This document shows positions 18,637-26,313 of a stretch of 64,000 nucleotides of DNA, in pieces. Location of the stretch: the IMG/VR virus record IMGVR_UViG_3300032893_000041, positions 1 to 64,000 of that record; one strand, 5' to 3'. The translations under genes were made by a program, and so were the position numbers. Each line of letters starts with the position of its first letter. Positions within the stretch are counted from its first letter, which is position 1. Under the pieces are notes generated by a model. That model saw only the letters and a list, made by a program, of their open reading frames with translations. It did no database searches and was not told the DNA's origin. This stretch comes from a virus.

Positions 18637-18964
18637 CGTTAAGTTCTCCCTTGGCGAAGGATTTTATCATGTTGCAGTTAGCGCACAACAACTGGTATTC
18701 TTTTTGCCGTGGCAGCCGTCTTAATTTTGCGTATATGCGCCCGCCTGTTTCCTTACGTTCTTTTTCTCCTCCCCCGTTAACATGGTCTATGCACAGTGCG
18801 CGTGCGTCTGTAAACCCGCAATGACGACATTTGCCGCCGTACTTTTCAAATACTTCTAATTTAACGCGAAGTCGCCACTCGGCATCTTTCTCCCGGCCTC
18901 TATTTTTACGGTACGTCTTCATATACGCCCGCTGTTGTTCAAGAGTACCATGGTAGGGCATCAT
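18536..18964 (-). CDS. HNH endonuclease (homing type), copy 1
   Basis: 142 residues from the ATG at 18964, which overlaps the MazZ stop (ATGA). HNH signature: KYGGKCRHCGF, LCIDHVNGGG, YQLLCANCNMIKS, with paired cysteines that bind a structural zinc. Closely related in design to the gene at 22773-23099. More AT-rich than its neighbours. The C-terminal ~30 residues run through the helicase start region in another frame and look unlike the rest, so the original protein may have been shorter. Likely a free-standing mobile endonuclease gene. Confidence 0.88.
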   Translation of the reverse strand: MMPYHGTLEQQRAYMKTYRKNRGREKDAEWRLRVKLEVFEKYGGKCRHCGFTDARALCIDHVNGGGEKERKETGGRIYAKLRRLPRQKEYQLLCANCNMIKSFAKGELNGGKHWKERYRRYVALARKTLCSSSGGIKEIIRT

Positions 18965-19335
18965 TCGCTTGCCTTCAATCTTTTCCAAACAATCATGGCG
19001 AAGTTGGCTACGTCGGCGCATTCCTCCATGGCTTCTTCCGGCGTCTGATATTGGACCGCCACGGCCAGCTCCTCAACCTCGATGCGCAGCAATTGCAACA
19101 GGGCCGGAATGGGAAGCTTCGGCTTGATCAGCTTGTCCTTATTGGCAACAAGCTTTGCTTCCATGGCGTCTAGGAAGGTGTTAAGTTCGGGTCGGCGAGA
19201 TAGGCCACCGAGTTCCCGCGCGTTGCGTATCTCGCCTTTGAATGCGCCAGGAGGAGCGGGATTTGGACAGTTCACTCGACCGCAATAATATTGCATATCG
19301 TCTCCACACTGAAAACACCCCCGGTCGTGACTCAT
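18961..19335 (-). CDS. mazZ: MazG-like nucleotide pyrophosphohydrolase (MazZ type)
   Basis: 124 residues from the ATG at 19335, overlapping the PurZ stop (ATGA). The C-terminal half has the MazG metal motif: RIEVEEL (Glu86, Glu89) and EECADVANF (Glu105, Asp108), i.e. ExxE...ExxD. The N-terminus has a zinc-ribbon-like C7-x2-C10-x7-C18-x4-C23. In 2-aminoadenine phages MazZ converts dGTP to dGMP, the substrate of PurZ; direct coupling to PurZ here supports that role. The family can also hydrolyse other NTPs, so specificity is inferred from context. The zinc ribbon is not something I associate with standard MazG. Confidence 0.8.
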   Translation of the reverse strand: MSHDRGCFQCGDDMQYYCGRVNCPNPAPPGAFKGEIRNARELGGLSRRPELNTFLDAMEAKLVANKDKLIKPKLPIPALLQLLRIEVEELAVAVQYQTPEEAMEECADVANFAMIVWKRLKASE

Positions 19336-20456
19336 TTTGCCCACTCCGGTACGGCGCGGTTGGCGAAATAGCGGATGACTGTGTCTTCGTCCTCCGTCAC
19401 GTCCTCCTGGTGCGGGCCGAACGAATAGACGTGCTGGCAGTGCCGGCCTAGGACTTCCTTTTCTATGTTCTCCATCTGGGCCAACCGGTGCCAGAACTCG
19501 TTTGGTCCGCGAAGGTAGTCGACGAAGGTCAACGCTACGATGTCTGGTCGGTTGAGCGATAACGCGGCGGCGTACTGATCATTGGACCACGTGGCTATAC
19601 GCCGGATGCGCTTTGAAACGGTGGTGCGCTCGGGTTCGATGCCGGGAAAGGCATCTTCCCATCGAAGTTCCTGGCTATCCGGATAGAAAGGACCAGAGTC
19701 CCCGATCTGCTCTCCCATTTCATTGAACGAGTGCCCGACGCGAATGGGAAAGGTACGGACGACCATGGCCACGTTACCGAGAAAGGAGGGGTGTATTCCG
19801 GCATCGTTGAAGCCAGAACCGACCCAACAGTCGCGAGAAGTCGTGTACGGGTAGATATGACCATGGATCAACCCCAGTCCGGTTCCCTGTGGAATTTCGA
19901 CGGTAACGGCAGCGCGATTTTCAAGATATTCGTTTAGATTGAGGTCATCGATGTAGGGCGCAATCTTTGGCTCGCCAGCAGCGACGCGCGCCCGGCGCAG
20001 CACCTTGCCGGCCAATGTCTGGCCGACGCCCTTTTGGATGGCGCCATACTTGATGCCGGGCGACTGCTCGATGTCCTTCGCTGCCGCCTTGGCTTCCTCG
20101 GTGATGATCGAGGCGCGCGGATGGATGACGAGGCGTTGTATGATGCCGCCGTGCGTTCTTTCGCATTCAGCAATCTCTCGCTTTAACGTGGCCACGTCGA
20201 TGATGGACCCGCCGTTGATGTACACCTTGGACTCACGGCGGATGACGCCCACGGTCGGCAGATGGTAACAGATGAACTTGGTGCCGTTCTTGTACTGGGT
20301 CGTGTGACCCGCCTGCGCCCCGGCGTTCGTTGTGGCGATATCGACGCCCTCGGAGCAGGCGTTATGCGCCAGCCACGCCGCAATCTGCCCCTTGCCTTCG
20401 GACCCAAATTGTCCACCGACCAGGACCGCCGCACTGCCTTTTTCTGCCCACTTCAT
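19332..20456 (-). CDS. purZ: 2-aminoadenine pathway synthetase (PurZ; adenylosuccinate synthetase homologue)
   Basis: 374 residues, shorter than bacterial PurA (~430). The GTP-binding loop reads VGGQFGSEGKGQ: the catalytic Asp of PurA (GDEGKGK) is Ser19, the change I recall for viral PurZ. Other landmarks are kept: NAGAQAGHT with the catalytic His, QKGVGQTLAGK, PQGTGLGLIHG, TTSRDCWVGSG, ERTTVSKRIRRIATW and VALTFVDYL. PurZ joins Asp to dGMP to give the precursor of dZMP, which host enzymes finish; dZTP then replaces dATP in phage DNA. Start and stop overlap both neighbours by ATGA, linking it to the VRR-NUC nuclease, polymerase and MazZ. A duplicated ordinary PurA is the alternative; the Ser19 change and context argue against it. 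Confidence 0.88.
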   Translation of the reverse strand: MKWAEKGSAAVLVGGQFGSEGKGQIAAWLAHNACSEGVDIATTNAGAQAGHTTQYKNGTKFICYHLPTVGVIRRESKVYINGGSIIDVATLKREIAECERTHGGIIQRLVIHPRASIITEEAKAAAKDIEQSPGIKYGAIQKGVGQTLAGKVLRRARVAAGEPKIAPYIDDLNLNEYLENRAAVTVEIPQGTGLGLIHGHIYPYTTSRDCWVGSGFNDAGIHPSFLGNVAMVVRTFPIRVGHSFNEMGEQIGDSGPFYPDSQELRWEDAFPGIEPERTTVSKRIRRIATWSNDQYAAALSLNRPDIVALTFVDYLRGPNEFWHRLAQMENIEKEVLGRHCQHVYSFGPHQEDVTEDEDTVIRYFANRAVPEWAK

Positions 20457-20878
20457 GTTCGCACTGTGATCCTTTTCAAGATGTCGTTGATGGGGAAAGT
20501 ACCGCCGCGTGGACGGTTAAACCACGGTTGATATTCGCATTCGATAATGCCCGTATTATAGCCCGTGCCAGCCAAGACAGACAAGTGCGCCGGATGAGCG
20601 ATGTCCGGCACTTTCGTGAACAGCAGCCATCCGGCGGATTGTCCTGCGTCATGGAAGCGCTTTATCGTCTCGATTTGCAGTGCCGACAGATTCAATGGTA
20701 GCTGGTTCGTCTTTCGCCACTTTTCGTATTTACATTCGATGAAGACGCCATGCCAGCCGGGCATCTTGACGAACAGATCGAGGAAGCCGGCCTGAAAGCG
20801 GGACCGCGTCTTGAGCGCCAGCCCACCCGCCGCGCGCACATCCTTGCAGAAGTGGTCCTCGGCCAGATGCTCGTTCAT
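20453..20878 (-). CDS. VRR-NUC / PD-(D/E)xK-type nuclease
   Basis: 141 residues. The core AGFLDLFVKMPGWHGVFIECKY gives the PD-(D/E)xK triad Asp34...Glu48-x-Lys50, typical of phage VRR-NUC nucleases. These cut branched DNA such as Holliday junctions or flaps. It lies between the polymerase (ATGA overlap at its start) and PurZ (ATGA at its end), so it is probably the replication or packaging resolvase. Confidence 0.82.
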   Translation of the reverse strand: MNEHLAEDHFCKDVRAAGGLALKTRSRFQAGFLDLFVKMPGWHGVFIECKYEKWRKTNQLPLNLSALQIETIKRFHDAGQSAGWLLFTKVPDIAHPAHLSVLAGTGYNTGIIECEYQPWFNRPRGGTFPINDILKRITVRT

Positions 20879-22788
20879 ACCTTCATCTCCTCCTGCATCT
20901 CGCCGTAAGTCGCCACGGCCCAGTTGCGGCCTTCCTTGGCGTCCACATGCAACGGGATGTCGATCTTTATGACGGCGGTCGGCGAGTCTTTATCCACGTC
21001 CGTCATGATGCGCAGTGCTTCCCGATATTGCCACTCATAAACCGGCATAAACTGATAAGCGAGGTCATCGTGGATCGAGTTGAGAAGGTTGGTATCGTCG
21101 CCTTCGGACTCAAAGAACTCGTCTATCTCGCACATCTTTAATTTGATGATGTCGGCATTGCCGCACTGTAGCAGCCGATTTAATGCCTTGTATTCCTCGC
21201 CCATCTCCTTTAGCCGCGCCCGTCGGCCGAGAAGGGAGATCACGTAGCCGCGCGACCGCATGCGGGCACCGGATTCTTTTTGTATGCGTTTGATTTCGGG
21301 CATCGAGTTGTGGTAGTCGTTGATGATGGCATACGGGTCCACGTCCGTCGCTCCCGCCGCGCGCAGCATGGCGGCAATCTTTCCGACGCCCGCTCCGGTT
21401 AGGATGGCCTGATTGATGACCTTGCCGTACTGGCGCCACGGTTCCTCTTTCGTGCCGAAGACGGACATCGACACGGCAGAGTGCGCATCGATATGCGGCA
21501 CGGCCCGGTATCCGTCCATCAGCACCTTGACGCGCCCGTAATAGGCGAGCAGAACCGGTTCAATCTGACTGTAATCGGCGGAGGCGAACACTTTTCCTTC
21601 GTCCGGGATGAAGATCGAGCGCAGCAGTTTGCCCAGCTCCTTGTTGCGCTTATGAAACTGTTGCAAGTTTGGCTCGTTGCTAGACAGGCGGCCGGTAATG
21701 ACGCCGAACTCATCATTGCGAAGCTGATTGTAATTAGTGTGAACGCGACCCTTCCAGATATGCCGTTCCTTGAGCGGGATCAGAAATGAGTCTTTTAAAT
21801 GCTCATATTTGCGCGCTGCGAGGATAGAGCGGCCGAGAGGATTAGTTTGTAGCCACGCCTCGGTGAAGGAAATCTTACCGCCCGGCGTCCGTGCGAAATC
21901 CTTGTCTTGCATTCCCAGCGCCCGGAATGCGGGTTCCAACTGCGTCGGCGCCTTGGGATTGGTCAGGGTCGGCGGCAGGATTTCCTTGGCACGCTTCAAC
22001 TTGCCATCTACAATATCGATCACTTCATCGAGCCGACCCTCATCGAGCCGCATGCCGCGATGTTCCATACGGAAAAGAACGCGCGTCAACCGGCGTTCGA
22101 CCTCCCATACTTGAACCATCTGCTGCGCCTCAATGTCCAGGCGCTGGCGGTCCTTCAATCGCCACGTGGCGCTCCCGTCACCCGTGGCGTAATCGACGCC
22201 TATCGCATCATCGCCGGCAAGGCGCCAGAAGTTGCCCATCGTTTCCTTGGCGACCGGTTGGCCGCCAAACTTTCCCGCCAGATGTTTGTATAGCGGGCCG
22301 CCCTTCTTGCCCTCGATGTTGAAATATTCGCAGCAGGCGTCGAGAGTAAACTGCTTCATAAACTCGTTGATCATGGCCTGCGTGACCATGGTGTCTTCGG
22401 TCAAACCAGTAATTAAAACTTTAGACACGGGGTTAGCCGCAAAGTGTAAATCAAATTTCTCGTTATGACCTATCCAACGCAACTCGCGACGAGCCAGCGC
22501 TATCTTGGCTAACGCTTTTTCAAATGGGTGTTGTTTGTCTTTCGATCCGTAATGCTCCGTCGTTGGTGCTTTCCAATCCAGAAGGTTCTTCCCGCCGCCG
22601 TGGCGAACTGGAATGTAATAGGTGTCGGAAGGATTGGCTGAAAACGTAAAAACCCAACCGCATACAAAATTCCTGCGCCAGTCCAACCCGCTGGTTTCAA
22701 CATCCAATACCACTTCATGGGTGGTGGAATCCGCAATACGGCGTAGAACTATTTCGGCTTGTTGATCAATTTTCAATCTTTCCTCCAT
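20875..22788 (-). CDS. Family A DNA polymerase with 3'-5' exonuclease (DpoZ candidate)
   Basis: 637 residues from ATG 22788 (a TTG at 22776 after GGAGG is an alternative). The exonuclease is intact: LDVET (Asp29, Glu31), GHNEKFD (Asn109, Asp113), YATGDGSATW (Tyr200, Asp204). Polymerase motif A ADYSQIE (Asp405), motif B WRQYGKVINQAILTGAG (Lys456), motif C SIHDDLAYQ (574-575). Unusual: O-helix Gln460 and Thr464 where Pol I has Phe and Tyr, and Asp-Asp instead of Asp-Glu in motif C. No 5' nuclease domain, as usual for phages. Coupled to PurZ and MazZ, so likely the polymerase that uses dZTP. The HNH gene upstream overlaps its first 16 bases. Confidence 0.9.
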   Translation of the reverse strand: MEERLKIDQQAEIVLRRIADSTTHEVVLDVETSGLDWRRNFVCGWVFTFSANPSDTYYIPVRHGGGKNLLDWKAPTTEHYGSKDKQHPFEKALAKIALARRELRWIGHNEKFDLHFAANPVSKVLITGLTEDTMVTQAMINEFMKQFTLDACCEYFNIEGKKGGPLYKHLAGKFGGQPVAKETMGNFWRLAGDDAIGVDYATGDGSATWRLKDRQRLDIEAQQMVQVWEVERRLTRVLFRMEHRGMRLDEGRLDEVIDIVDGKLKRAKEILPPTLTNPKAPTQLEPAFRALGMQDKDFARTPGGKISFTEAWLQTNPLGRSILAARKYEHLKDSFLIPLKERHIWKGRVHTNYNQLRNDEFGVITGRLSSNEPNLQQFHKRNKELGKLLRSIFIPDEGKVFASADYSQIEPVLLAYYGRVKVLMDGYRAVPHIDAHSAVSMSVFGTKEEPWRQYGKVINQAILTGAGVGKIAAMLRAAGATDVDPYAIINDYHNSMPEIKRIQKESGARMRSRGYVISLLGRRARLKEMGEEYKALNRLLQCGNADIIKLKMCEIDEFFESEGDDTNLLNSIHDDLAYQFMPVYEWQYREALRIMTDVDKDSPTAVIKIDIPLHVDAKEGRNWAVATYGEMQEEMKV

Positions 22789-23099
22789 CCACGCGCAAAC
22801 TCTTTGTTTTCCCTGGCTTTAATTATATTACAATTAGCACAAAGCAATTGATAATCTTTGGACCGTGGTAATTTAGACAAACGAACGATAGTTGAAAACA
22901 CACCAACGCGGCGGTTGGTTCCGGTTTTCTTTTTATGACCGTCCCCGTTAACGTGATCGATGCACAACACGCGCGAGTCACTAATTTTGCACCGTTTACA
23001 TTTTCCACCGTATTTTTGTAATACGATATTACGTAAACGATCATAATACGCTCTATACATCGCACGAGTTTTTACAGGGTCGCGTATGCGTTTAGCCAT
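22773..23099 (-). CDS. HNH endonuclease (homing type), copy 2
   Basis: 108 residues from the ATG at 23099, overlapping the previous stop by eight bases. HNH signature: KYGGKCKRCKI, LCIDHVNGDG, DYQLLCANCNIIKA. The region is visibly AT-rich compared with flanking genes, a sign of separate origin. It ends 16 bases inside the polymerase gene. Paralogue of the gene at 18536-18964; the two bracket the polymerase-PurZ-MazZ segment. Such enzymes nick or cut alleles lacking the insertion. Confidence 0.88.
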   Translation of the reverse strand: MAKRIRDPVKTRAMYRAYYDRLRNIVLQKYGGKCKRCKISDSRVLCIDHVNGDGHKKKTGTNRRVGVFSTIVRLSKLPRSKDYQLLCANCNIIKARENKEFARGWRKD

Positions 23100-23370
23100 G
23101 GCTCGTACTCCGCGACCACATATAAAGGACATAGTCATATTGCCAGTCGTTCGATTGCTCGAGCCTTTCCAGCAGGTGCTTGGCCAGGATGGGTGGCATC
23201 TCCATCAATTCCAAATCGGTGATGTAATCGAGGTCGTCCAAACATGCGCTTAGCCAGCGGTTATTACGCCGGATGCGAAAGTAGGCGCGGCCCTCGTACA
23301 AAGTCAGCCGCGCCTTGTCGCAACCGTTGTTTGGGTTATGGCTGGCGCAGGAAGTGGCGTCCTTATTCAT
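23092..23370 (-). CDS. Small early protein of unknown function
   Basis: 92 residues; start overlaps the stop of the upstream gene (ATGA at 23367-23370). N-terminus has two Cys; then YEGRAYFRIRRNNRWLSACLDDLDYI, a beta-type segment, and a helical C-terminus (AKHLLERLEQSNDW). No domain recognised. Confidence 0.65.
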   Translation of the reverse strand: MNKDATSCASHNPNNGCDKARLTLYEGRAYFRIRRNNRWLSACLDDLDYITDLELMEMPPILAKHLLERLEQSNDWQYDYVLYMWSRSTSHG

Positions 23371-23588
23371 TCACAACCCGCCTTCGCGTTGAGCCGGGCG
23401 CGGATACCGCGTAGCCAGTCCCACTGGGCCGGCGACAGGGCGATGGCCTGTCCATATTTTTCGAAGCGCTCCCGCTGGTCCGCGATGAAGGATTGTTCCC
23501 TTGGTGACGACCGGATTTCGTCACCGAAGTCGCGATGCAACTCGAAGAACTCTTCGAGGAACCGGTGTTCGTCGTCGGTGACGGTCAT
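23367..23588 (-). CDS. Small acidic helical protein
   Basis: 73 residues, highly charged (DDEHRFLEEFFELHRDFGDEI, FIADQRERFEKYGQ) with a C-terminal WDWLRGIRARL helix. I recognise the general style (short phage proteins of this kind near replication genes) but not a family. Starts seven bases after the preceding gene. Confidence 0.65.
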   Translation of the reverse strand: MTVTDDEHRFLEEFFELHRDFGDEIRSSPREQSFIADQRERFEKYGQAIALSPAQWDWLRGIRARLNAKAGCE

Positions 23589-23595
23589 TTAGGGT

Positions 23596-23895
23596 TCATC
23601 CTTGTGGCTTGTCGATAAACTGTTGGACGAAGGTCGGATGCAGCATTCCCATCGAGCGTAATAAGTGAATGAGTCCAACCATCCGTCCGTCCGACAACTT
23701 GAGCGCATTTTGACCGACGAACGATACGTCAGTCATATTGTAATGCTTCTGGCCGTCCCACACGATAGTACAGTTCCGGAACATCACCAGTCGAAAATCC
23801 TTGCCGCCGATGTCCACCGTCTCGCCGTCGAATATCTTACCGGAAATGAACTCGGCGTCCGGCACGGGCGATATCGGCGCTACGTTGTCTTCCAT
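23596..23895 (-). CDS. Small beta-rich protein of unknown function
   Basis: 99 residues, GGGAGGTCTT before the ATG. Beta-strand pattern with alternating residues (FISGKIFDGETVDIGGKDF, CTIVWDGQKHYNMTDVSFVG) followed by helices. First gene after a terminator, so it opens the polymerase-PurZ transcription unit; I saw no clear promoter in front of it. Confidence 0.6.
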   Translation of the reverse strand: MEDNVAPISPVPDAEFISGKIFDGETVDIGGKDFRLVMFRNCTIVWDGQKHYNMTDVSFVGQNALKLSDGRMVGLIHLLRSMGMLHPTFVQQFIDKPQG

Positions 23896-23908
23896 AAGAC
23901 CTCCCTGG

Positions 23909-23952
23909 AAAAAAAGACCAGCGGACGGTGAGTGGGACCCTTCATCCGCCGG
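23909..23952 (-). terminator. Rho-independent terminator
   Basis: On the minus strand CCGGCGGA and TCCGCTGG (one G-U pair) form an 8-bp stem with a 19-base loop, followed by TCTTTTTTT. It separates the ssDNA-binding-like gene (24007-24903) from the polymerase-PurZ unit. Confidence 0.75.
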
Positions 23953-24006
23953 CCCCTCGAAGGCCGTTCGGAGGCGCTCGGACGGCCTTTGATATTGAAG
24001 CTACCG

Positions 24007-24903
24007 TCAGTACTTCGGGCGGTCGGCGGGCGCTCCCGTGGTCCCTTCCGCGCCAGAAACGTCGGCCGCTGCGTTCTCCAGGTCCTCGTCCCTGATCTTT
24101 GGAGCGTCCTTGAGGAACTTCTCGTAGAACTCCCGGTAGAGCGCGGCCTCGTCGGCGTCCTCCACGAACCCGTTGGCGACGTAGCGGACGTTAAAGAACG
24201 GTCCGGACGGCCCCTGGTCCTCGATGGATTGCAGCTTGAAGCGCTGACCCCAGGCGGCCACGCGGCTCATCTTGAGTTTGCCCAGCACGGCCTTCGCGGC
24301 CTTGATCTGAGAGCGCTGATTGGTGACGATGGACGGCGACAGATGCGGGAAATCCGTCAACATGCAGCACATGTTGTACATGCGCGTGCCGGCCGGCTGT
24401 GACTGCGGGTCGTCTGGGTCGGACGTGCCGAATTCGAGCAGGCGCGACTCAACGACGTTGGACTTAGTCGCCCACTTCACGGTCTTCTTGTTCTTCAACT
24501 GAACATCGAAGACGGCATTAGACGGCTGCCACTTGACGAGATCATCGGTCCGGGCCAGGATGCCGCCGCCGCTCTCGCGCGGGCGCCACAGCATGGCGCG
24601 GATGTCCGAGTAGACGATCACGAGGTCGATCTCAGGTCCGAGAATCTCCTCCGTGATCGTGTGGAAGAAGTCACCAGGCTTGAGGCCGTCGATGGCGTTG
24701 AGTTCCTCGGAGATGGCCTGAGCTAGCTTGATCAGGGGGAGGGCTACGTCCGACCCCCTGATGCTTTCGGTTCCCTGGCCGCCGGTTCCCCGCAAATGCT
24801 CCGGGATGACGGCGAGGTCGCCGCCCTGCCCGGTGCGGGTTACTGCGGTGGACGGCTTCTTGGGTTCGGGTCTGGATGGTGCGCGTGCGGCGGGTTTCGC
24901 CAT
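24007..24903 (-). CDS. Conserved phage protein, possible ssDNA-binding/recombination factor
   Basis: 298 residues, ATG with TATAGGAG upstream. Basic Pro/Ala-rich N-terminus (~40 residues), a central globular region (ALPLIKLAQAISEELNAIDG, KPGDFFHTITEEILG, WATKSNVVESRLLEFG, AGTRMYNMCCMLTDF) and an acidic Ala/Asp-rich tail. A globular core with an acidic C-terminal tail is typical of phage ssDNA-binding proteins, and a terminator after it suggests abundant separate expression. The assignment is inference; no OB-fold motif is provable by eye. Confidence 0.55.
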   Translation of the reverse strand: MAKPAARAPSRPEPKKPSTAVTRTGQGGDLAVIPEHLRGTGGQGTESIRGSDVALPLIKLAQAISEELNAIDGLKPGDFFHTITEEILGPEIDLVIVYSDIRAMLWRPRESGGGILARTDDLVKWQPSNAVFDVQLKNKKTVKWATKSNVVESRLLEFGTSDPDDPQSQPAGTRMYNMCCMLTDFPHLSPSIVTNQRSQIKAAKAVLGKLKMSRVAAWGQRFKLQSIEDQGPSGPFFNVRYVANGFVEDADEAALYREFYEKFLKDAPKIRDEDLENAAADVSGAEGTTGAPADRPKY

Positions 24904-24988
24904 GGTGGTCTTTCTCCTATAATGAGTGTAGCAGGACGGTCAGGTTACTATGGGCGACCCGGTGCCGTCCAGTCCGGATCGTGAAGTC

Positions 24989-25162
24989 TCATCCGTGTAG
25001 GGGAAACGTCTTGACCTCTCTAAATCCGCATGTTTCGCAATAGCGCTCCTGAACGGTAACACGGTCTTCCCTGTCCTGAATAGTGTGGACGCGCGATACC
25101 GTCTTCGATTCCCACTTGGACCATCGATGACCCCAAAAACACGTCCACCATCGTATCATCAT
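24989..25162 (-). CDS. Small zinc-ribbon-like protein
   Basis: 57 residues from the ATG at 25162, overlapping the upstream stop (ATGA). WWTCFWGHRWSKWE plus YCETCGFRE gives a C-x3-H...C-x2-C arrangement typical of tiny phage zinc proteins. Function unknown. Confidence 0.6.
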   Translation of the reverse strand: MMIRWWTCFWGHRWSKWESKTVSRVHTIQDREDRVTVQERYCETCGFREVKTFPLHG

Positions 25163-25686
25163 TTCACCTTCGTGACGGAGGTCGTCTTCATGATCGCCGA
25201 CTTGAAGAGGTCGGGGTCGAGTTCCTTTCCCTCTTCGGCCATCGCCTTGGCGGCGCTCGCCAGCGTGCCGGCGTTCACCGTCTCGATGATCAGTTCGGAC
25301 AGGCCGTTGTCGCGCAGCCATTGCTTGGCCTTGTCCTTGTCTTCTCCGACCGATACTCGCAGGAGTTCGGATACTGTCACCCGGAACTTGGCACCGTCTT
25401 CGCCGATGGTGACGGTGGACACCTTGTTATCTTCGAAGAGTTGCGGGATGATCTCGCCTTTTAGGCGGCCGAGAAGAGTTTGGGCGCCGTCCATCGAGTT
25501 CTGGAAGCTGTCGAGCGCGTCGCGCAGGCCGATATAGAAGGCGGCCACGGCGGCGGGTTCCTTTTTCAATTTATCGAAGGCGCGCATCGTTGCCGTTGAG
25601 AACTTCAACGCGTCGGCGGCGAGGAGAACCGAAGGCTTTGGCTTCTTCGGCGTGGCCTTCTTCTTGGCGACCTTAGCTGTGGTCAT
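25159..25686 (-). CDS. Conserved phage early protein, Lys-rich N-terminus
   Basis: 175 residues from the ATG at 25686 (overlaps the preceding gene by 14 bases). N-terminus AKVAKKKATPKKPKPS is strongly basic; the body is helical (AAVAAFYIGLRDALDSFQNS) followed by TVTIGEDGAKFRVTVSELL and NAGTLASAAKAMAEEGKEL. Similar proteins occur near recombination genes of other phages, as I recall, without assigned function. The basic tail suggests nucleic-acid contact. Confidence 0.6.
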   Translation of the reverse strand: MTTAKVAKKKATPKKPKPSVLLAADALKFSTATMRAFDKLKKEPAAVAAFYIGLRDALDSFQNSMDGAQTLLGRLKGEIIPQLFEDNKVSTVTIGEDGAKFRVTVSELLRVSVGEDKDKAKQWLRDNGLSELIIETVNAGTLASAAKAMAEEGKELDPDLFKSAIMKTTSVTKVK

Positions 25687-25858
25687 GTTCGTCCACCTTG
25701 GCGTCGCCTTGCACCTTGTCGACAGCCGTGGACAGTTCATCCAGGGTATCTGCGTCGATGGCGTCGAATAGGTCGTTGATTTGTGATTTGGTCAAGATGA
25801 CCGTTTGCTGGATATCGTCATTCTCGACGACGCCGATGGTTATGTAGAACTTCGTCAT
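25673..25858 (-). CDS. Small acidic early protein
   Basis: 61 residues. ATG preceded by TATAGGAGCAAGAGCC. FYITIGVVENDDIQQTVILT is a beta hairpin-like start, then an acidic helix (DLFDAIDADTLDELSTAVDKV). Overlaps the next gene by 14 bases. Unknown function. Confidence 0.6.
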   Translation of the reverse strand: MTKFYITIGVVENDDIQQTVILTKSQINDLFDAIDADTLDELSTAVDKVQGDAKVDEHDHS

Positions 25859-25869
25859 GGCTCTTGCTC

Positions 25870-26202
25870 CTATATGAGTTGAATGGTTGCGGGGTAGTAA
25901 GCCTGTTCCTTGCCGTCGTACTTCAATGCTACCACGCGGTGGTAGCCTAGTCTACCTAGCATCATGAAGCAAACGGCAACGCCCAGCATGTCGCCGACGA
26001 TGGCGACATAGTCGATGTCCGGCCGGTACTCATAGCGTAGGAAGATGTTGCGGGCGCGCTCCGCCATGAAGCGCATGCGTTCATCGACTTCGTCGGGATA
26101 AGTAGAGCGCGTGAAAATCGTGATGCGCTTGCCGAACTCGTCCAGCTTATCGAGGTTGAAGCGCTCCTCGTCCTGGGTTACGAACACTCGCGGTCTGGTC
26201 AA
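25870..26202 (-). CDS. Small early protein, TTG start
   Basis: 110 residues from the TTG at 26202, ten bases after TATATAGGAG; the longer frame upstream runs through a terminator stem and is unlikely. RPRVFVTQDEERFNLDKLDEFGKRI then a hydrophobic helix with Met/Val (GDMLGVAVCFMMLGRLG). No family recognised. Confidence 0.6.
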   Translation of the reverse strand: MTRPRVFVTQDEERFNLDKLDEFGKRITIFTRSTYPDEVDERMRFMAERARNIFLRYEYRPDIDYVAIVGDMLGVAVCFMMLGRLGYHRVVALKYDGKEQAYYPATIQLI

Positions 26203-26220
26203 ATCGGTCGTACTCCTATA

Positions 26221-26277
26221 TAAAATCGCGGCGGGGGACATTGGCCGATCCAACGAAATCGGAGGCTCCCCCGCCGC
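26221..26277 (-). terminator. Strong hairpin terminator / leader structure
   Basis: Arms at 26228-26238 and 26267-26277 pair perfectly over 11 bp (GCGGCGGGGGA with TCCCCCGCCGC). An inner ATCGG/CCGAT stem lies in the loop, and GATTTTATAT follows on the minus strand. It ends the unit containing the lipoprotein gene; the next gene's ribosome site (TATAGGAG) begins right after it. Confidence 0.7.
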
Positions 26278-26313
26278 TGAATCGCCGCGACCGTTGGTGC
26301 CGGGTGATTGTTA

